Shown here: positions 60,643 through 64,000 of the stretch, in pieces
How positions within the stretch are numbered: position 1 is the first letter of the stretch
Layout of the letters: every line of letters begins with the position of its first letter
DNA from: Acidobacteriota bacterium
GTDB lineage: Bacteria; Acidobacteriota; Vicinamibacteria; Fen-336
Length of the DNA stretch: 64,000 nucleotides
Assembly (NCBI GenBank): GCA_011526565.1
Contig: WYBL01000081.1
Span: 62,001-126,000 of the forward strand
Direction of reading: 5' to 3'
Program-made: the position numbers and the translations under genes
Notes under the pieces: model-generated
Told to the model about the DNA's origin: nothing
Seen by the model: the letters and a program-made list of their open reading frames with translations, nothing else
Database searches by the model: none

Positions 60643-61949
60643 GCGACGAAGGGCTCGCCGTCGAACTGATCCTGGTCGCGCTGCTGATCCTCTTCAACGG
60701 CTTCTTCGCCGGTGCCGAGCTGGCGCTCGTCTCCGCGCGCCGCTCGCGGCTGCAGAGCCTGGCCCGCGACGGGGATCGCCGCGCGGCGGCCGCGCTGAAG
60801 CTGCTCGACGACCCCGACCGCTTCCTGGCCACGGTCCAGATCGGCGTGACGCTGGTCGGCACGCTGGCCTCGGCCGTCGGCGGCGTCGCCGCGGTCGAGA
60901 AGCTGGAGCCGATGATCGCCGAGCTGCCCTATGCCTGGGCGCGCGCGGTCGCGGAGCCGGTGGCCGTGAGCCTCGTCGTGTTCTGCATCGCCTACGCCTC
61001 GCTGGTCGTCGGCGAGCTGGCCCCCAAGCAGCTCGCGGTCCGCCACGCCGAGACCTTCGCGCTGCTGGTGGCACGGCCGATCGCGTGGCTGGCCGGCTTC
61101 TCGGGGCCGGTGGTCGGGCTGCTCAACGCCTCGTCGGGGCTGTTCCTGCGCCTGTTCGGCCAGCGCGCCCAGCGCGCCAACGCGTTCCACACGCTGGACG
61201 ACCTGCGGGCGCTGGTGCGCGAGGCCGAGGAGCAGGGCATCGCCGAGAAGGGTCTGCTGGCGGGCGCCATCGAGTTCCACGATCGCGACGTGCGCGAGAT
61301 CCTGACCCCGGTCAACCGCATGCGCTTCGTGCGGCTGGGGGCGCCGATCGAGGACGCTCTGGTGGTCGCCCGCCAGACCGGGCACACCCGCTTCCCCGTG
61401 ATCGAGGGCACCGTCGACGACGTGGTCGGCCTGGTGCGGGCGCGCGACCTCTACGAGGCGGCGCGCAGCGGCCGCCGCGCGCTCGATCGCACGCTCGTGC
61501 AGCCGGTGGCGCTGGTGCCGTGGACCAAGATGGCGACCTCGCTGCTCGCGGAGATGAAACGCTCGCACTGCCAGATGGCCGTGGCCGTCGACGAGCACGG
61601 CATGGTCAAGGGCCTGGTCACGCTCGAGGACCTGGTCGAGGTGATCATCGGCGAGATCCGCGACGAGCACGAGGTGCCCGAGGAGCCGGTGAAGCGGCTG
61701 GCCGACGGCAGCCTCGAGGCCGAGGGCTCGGTCCGGCTCGCCGACCTCAACGAGCGCTGGGGCTTCGCGCTGCCCGAGTCGAACGACTACGTGACGCTGG
61801 CGGGCCTCGTGCTGCACGAACTGGGACGGATGGGCGCCGCCGGCGACGAGGTGACGGTCGGCGGCGTGCGGCTGCGGGTGGTGGCGGTCGAGGGCCGCCG
61901 CATCACGCGGGTCGTGCTGCACCCGCCCGTCGCGGCGGCCGTCACATGA
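60639..61949 (+). CDS. CNNM/HlyC-CorC-type membrane protein
   Basis: 436 residues from ATG 60639, overlapping the SNF2 stop (ATGA). N-terminal CNNM/DUF21 membrane domain (LILVALLILFNGFFAGAELA, LATVQIGVTLVGTLASAVGG, AEPVAVSLVVFCIAYASLVV), a CBS pair (REILTPVNRMRFVRLG...GHTRFPVIEG; VDEHGMVKGLVTLEDLVEVI) and the CorC_HlyC C-terminal domain (SVRLADLNERWGFALPESND). The family handles Mg2+ or Co2+ export. It is convergent with the ClC gene, with 8-nt overlap. Confidence 0.9.
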   Translation: MSDEGLAVELILVALLILFNGFFAGAELALVSARRSRLQSLARDGDRRAAAALKLLDDPDRFLATVQIGVTLVGTLASAVGGVAAVEKLEPMIAELPYAWARAVAEPVAVSLVVFCIAYASLVVGELAPKQLAVRHAETFALLVARPIAWLAGFSGPVVGLLNASSGLFLRLFGQRAQRANAFHTLDDLRALVREAEEQGIAEKGLLAGAIEFHDRDVREILTPVNRMRFVRLGAPIEDALVVARQTGHTRFPVIEGTVDDVVGLVRARDLYEAARSGRRALDRTLVQPVALVPWTKMATSLLAEMKRSHCQMAVAVDEHGMVKGLVTLEDLVEVIIGEIRDEHEVPEEPVKRLADGSLEAEGSVRLADLNERWGFALPESNDYVTLAGLVLHELGRMGAAGDEVTVGGVRLRVVAVEGRRITRVVLHPPVAAAVT

Positions 61950-63294
61950 GCTGGCCCAGCGGGTCGCGCTCGGCCTCGTCGCCGTCGTGCAAGCCCTCGG
62001 CCGCGAGCTGGCTCTCGACCAGCGTGCGCGGCGAGTAGCGCCGGGCCAGCAGCGACGCGATCGCGACGGCCAGCATCAGCGGCGTGACCAGGCCGTAGTC
62101 GCCGGTCAGCTCGAAGACGATCACGACTGCCGTGATCGGCGTGCGCAGGAAGCCGGCGAAGAAGGCACCCATGCCGACGAGGGCCCACGCCGCGGGCTCG
62201 ACGGGCAGTCCCGGGGCCAGGAGCAGCGCACCGTGGGCCAGCGCGGCGCCGAGCGCGGCGCCGAGGAACAGGCTCGGCGCGAAGGCGCCGCCGAACAGCG
62301 GCGCCGCCAGCGCGAGCACGAAGCCGGCGAGCTTGGCGAAGAAGGCGAGGCCGGCCGTGTGGGCCTCGCCCGCGCCGTGGAGGAAGGCGCCGATCGTGTG
62401 GTAGCCGGTGCCGAGGATCTCCGGGGCGAGCAGGCCGAGCAGGCCGCACCAGGCGCCGGCCAGCGCCCCGCGCGCGGCGCCGTCGCGGCCGCCGGCCTTC
62501 GGCCACCGCGCGCGCAGCCGCCCGTGCAGCGCGTGGACGAGCCGCGGCACCCATCCGGCGGTCAGGCCGGCAGCCACGCCGAGCAGCGTGAAGCCCGCGA
62601 ACTCCCACGGCTCCGTCCACGTGGCGGGCGCCGCGGGCAGCAGGTGCTGACCGCCGCCGAGCTGCTTCTGCACGACGGCGGCGGCGACCGCCGCCACGAT
62701 CGCGCCGCCCAGCACGCCGCGCGAGGCCGTGCCGATGATCTCCTCGAGCGCGAACAGCACGCCCGCGATCGGCGTGTTGAAGATGGCGGCGATGCCGGCG
62801 GCCACGCCGACCGGGATCAGGCCGCGCTCCACGCGCGGGCCCATGCCGAGCAGGCGGCCGAGGCCGACCGCCACGCCGCTGGTCAGCACGACCGTGGGGC
62901 CCTCGGGGCCGAGCGGCGCGCCGGAGCCCAGCGACAGCGGTGTCGCCACGAAGGTCGTGGCCACGCCGCGGCCGTCGAGGCGGCGCGGGTCCTTCGCGTA
63001 GGCTCCGCGCACCAGGCCGAGCCCGCCGCCGCGCGGCATGAAGCGCGGCACCAGCGCGCCGAGCAGGGCGCCGACGAGCAGCGGGACGCCGACCGCCACC
63101 GCGACCCGCGCGGCCCCGGCCGGCGACGCCAGCACGGCCCGACGCATGGCCTCCTCGGCGGAGACGAGCGCGGCGTGGAAGAGGAAGGCCGCGAGGCCGC
63201 AACTGGCCCCGATCAGGGCCAGCACCGCCAGCAACGGACGACGGGCCTGGCGGCGGACGAAGGCGATCGCGCGGAGCGGGCGGCGGCGGTTCAA
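61942..63294 (-). CDS. ClC-type chloride channel/transporter
   Basis: 450 residues. It starts at TTG 63294, which overlaps the MarR stop (TTGA). GSGAPLGPEGPTVV carries the GxEGP motif with the gating Glu; PIAGVLFALEEIIG and FGGAFAPSLFLGAALGAAL are further ClC signatures. About ten helices. The end is EAERDPLGQLM without CBS domains. ClC proteins exchange Cl- for H+ or conduct Cl-. It is coupled to the MarR regulator upstream. Confidence 0.88.
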   Translation of the reverse strand: MNRRRPLRAIAFVRRQARRPLLAVLALIGASCGLAAFLFHAALVSAEEAMRRAVLASPAGAARVAVAVGVPLLVGALLGALVPRFMPRGGGLGLVRGAYAKDPRRLDGRGVATTFVATPLSLGSGAPLGPEGPTVVLTSGVAVGLGRLLGMGPRVERGLIPVGVAAGIAAIFNTPIAGVLFALEEIIGTASRGVLGGAIVAAVAAAVVQKQLGGGQHLLPAAPATWTEPWEFAGFTLLGVAAGLTAGWVPRLVHALHGRLRARWPKAGGRDGAARGALAGAWCGLLGLLAPEILGTGYHTIGAFLHGAGEAHTAGLAFFAKLAGFVLALAAPLFGGAFAPSLFLGAALGAALAHGALLLAPGLPVEPAAWALVGMGAFFAGFLRTPITAVVIVFELTGDYGLVTPLMLAVAIASLLARRYSPRTLVESQLAAEGLHDGDEAERDPLGQLM

Positions 63295-63827
63295 CGCGCC
63301 CGGCTGCCGCGCGCGCCTCGCGCGCGGCCCGCCGGGCGGCGCTGCGTCGACGACGTCGGGTCGACGTCGAAGAAGGGCGCGTCGAGGCGGTCCGCCTCGG
63401 TGCGTCGCGCGATCTCCTCGAGCGCCGCCCGCAACGCGCGCAGCCGCGCGGGCTTCATCGCGTGCAGCGCGTCGACGAGCGGTTGCTGGACGGGCGGCGG
63501 GCTGGTCTCCACGAGCTTCTGGCCGAGCGCGGTCAGGCTGAGCCGGATGCCGCGGCGGTCCTCGGGGTCGGGCACTCGCGACACGGCGCCGCGCTCGACG
63601 AGGCGATCCACCACCCCCGACACCGTCGACGGGTGCGAGTAGAGGCGGGCCGAGAGCTCGCCCAGCGAGACCCCGGGGTGGTCGGCCAGCAGCCGCAGTG
63701 CCCAGACCTGGGGCCCGGTCAACCGGGTCTGCTTGTGGATCGCCTTCGAGTGCTCCTGGATCGCGCGGAACAGCCTGCGCAGCGCCTGCACGACCGCTGG
63801 TGCGTCTTCACCCTCGACCTGGGCCAT
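63291..63827 (-). CDS. MarR-family transcriptional regulator
   Basis: 178 residues from ATG 63827. A TTG at 63875 would lengthen it into the operator, so I prefer the ATG, although it lacks a good ribosome site. The winged helix is LGELSARLYSHPSTVSGVVD with wing VSRVPDPEDRRGIRLSLT. The C-terminal 25 residues are Arg/Ala/Gly-rich. It is coupled to the ClC gene (TTGA) and diverges from a gene cut by the window end. Confidence 0.85.
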   Translation of the reverse strand: MAQVEGEDAPAVVQALRRLFRAIQEHSKAIHKQTRLTGPQVWALRLLADHPGVSLGELSARLYSHPSTVSGVVDRLVERGAVSRVPDPEDRRGIRLSLTALGQKLVETSPPPVQQPLVDALHAMKPARLRALRAALEEIARRTEADRLDAPFFDVDPTSSTQRRPAGRARGARGSRAR

Positions 63828-63868
63828 AGCGAGGAATGCTAGCGCGATTCCGTCCCTCCATTCGTGTG

Positions 63869-63887
63869 TATCCAAACCATTTGTATA
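63869..63887. promoter_or_regulatory. imperfect palindrome between MarR and the right-edge gene, probable operator
   Basis: The core TATnCAAAnnnTTTGnATA (63869-63887) is symmetric, with mismatches only at the n positions. An adjoining inverted repeat ATACCA (63885-63890) and TGGTAT (63898-63903) suggests a second half-site. It lies in the 86-bp divergent gap, so both genes could be controlled. Confidence 0.6.
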
Positions 63888-63913
63888 CCATGTGTCGTGG
63901 TATGCTGTGAAGG

Positions 63914-64000
63914 ATGCCGACGACTTTCCGCTTCTGGGGCTGCACCGAGCTGGCGCAGAGCCTCGCCGCCCTCGCGGGCGGCGAGCGCGAACTACTCGAG
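63914..64000 (+). CDS. start of an unidentified gene (cut by window end)
   Basis: ATG 63914 opens a frame of 29 codons to the edge (MPTTFRFWGCTELAQSLAAL, then acidic residues). AAGG sits directly before the ATG. Too short to identify. It shares the divergent operator with the MarR gene. Confidence 0.45.
   Translation, partial: MPTTFRFWGCTELAQSLAALAGGERELLE

Overview
The window is very GC-rich and almost fully coding, from a diderm bacterium. The evidence for diderm is an outer-membrane beta-barrel protein, Sec, Tat and lipoprotein signals, and periplasmic redox enzymes. The gene mix includes a PD40 propeller fused to an amidohydrolase, a giant propeller histidine kinase, a TAtT-like protein, a Tat-exported glycosylasparaginase and a multi-copy CarboxypepD_reg protein. 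This mix fits Acidobacteriota (perhaps Thermoanaerobaculia or a relative), but no marker gene is present and the placement is an inference. I saw no rRNA, tRNA, CRISPR array or transposase.

Region 1 (1-12.9 kb): a propeller-amidohydrolase (cut by the window edge), a small lipoprotein-like gene, RapA, then the most striking locus. An exported protein reads through an in-frame TGA at 6257-6259 into a thioredoxin fold and then a TlpA-like WCPPC domain. A SECIS-like hairpin sits at the expected distance after the TGA, so I annotate one 606-residue selenoprotein. A large hybrid-type histidine kinase without a receiver domain and a polynucleotide-kinase-like protein with a degenerate HAD domain follow.

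Region 2 (13-23.7 kb): an arsenic-type pair (Cys-rich MarR regulator plus ArsM methyltransferase) behind a perfect operator palindrome, a 1323-residue repeat protein, a lipoprotein, the DEAD-box helicase RhlE, an unknown conserved protein, and an NfeD-slipin operon.

Region 3 (23.7-30.5 kb): an accessory island. It holds an AbiEii-type nucleotidyltransferase with a small partner gene, a MarR/exported-protoglobin pair, a truncated four-helix-bundle gene whose ribosome-binding site lies inside a long hairpin, a small Cys-motif gene with an orphan 3' copy, and a McrBC-type restriction pair. Four imperfectly palindromic arrays of a GRTCCY hexamer lie in its intergenic gaps, and I found none elsewhere in the window.

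Region 4 (30.5-45.4 kb): a VTT-type membrane protein, a three-gene operon (GMC oxidoreductase, Gfo/Idh/MocA oxidoreductase, internally duplicated membrane protein), HicBA, a TAtT-like protein, a radical SAM-acyltransferase-glycosyltransferase cluster, an antisense-overlapping second glycosyltransferase, an FG-GAP membrane protein, and an exported MsrA-MsrB pair.

Region 5 (45.4-64 kb): cspA; a Tat-His-rich lipoprotein/YceI/heme-motif beta-barrel operon; fatty-acid hydroxylase; S41 protease; GT2; a membrane trypsin-like protease with HEAT-like repeats; a GT-C membrane protein; glycosylasparaginase; a SWIM-SNF2 helicase coupled to a CNNM/CorC-type protein; and a ClC channel with a MarR regulator and operator at the right edge.
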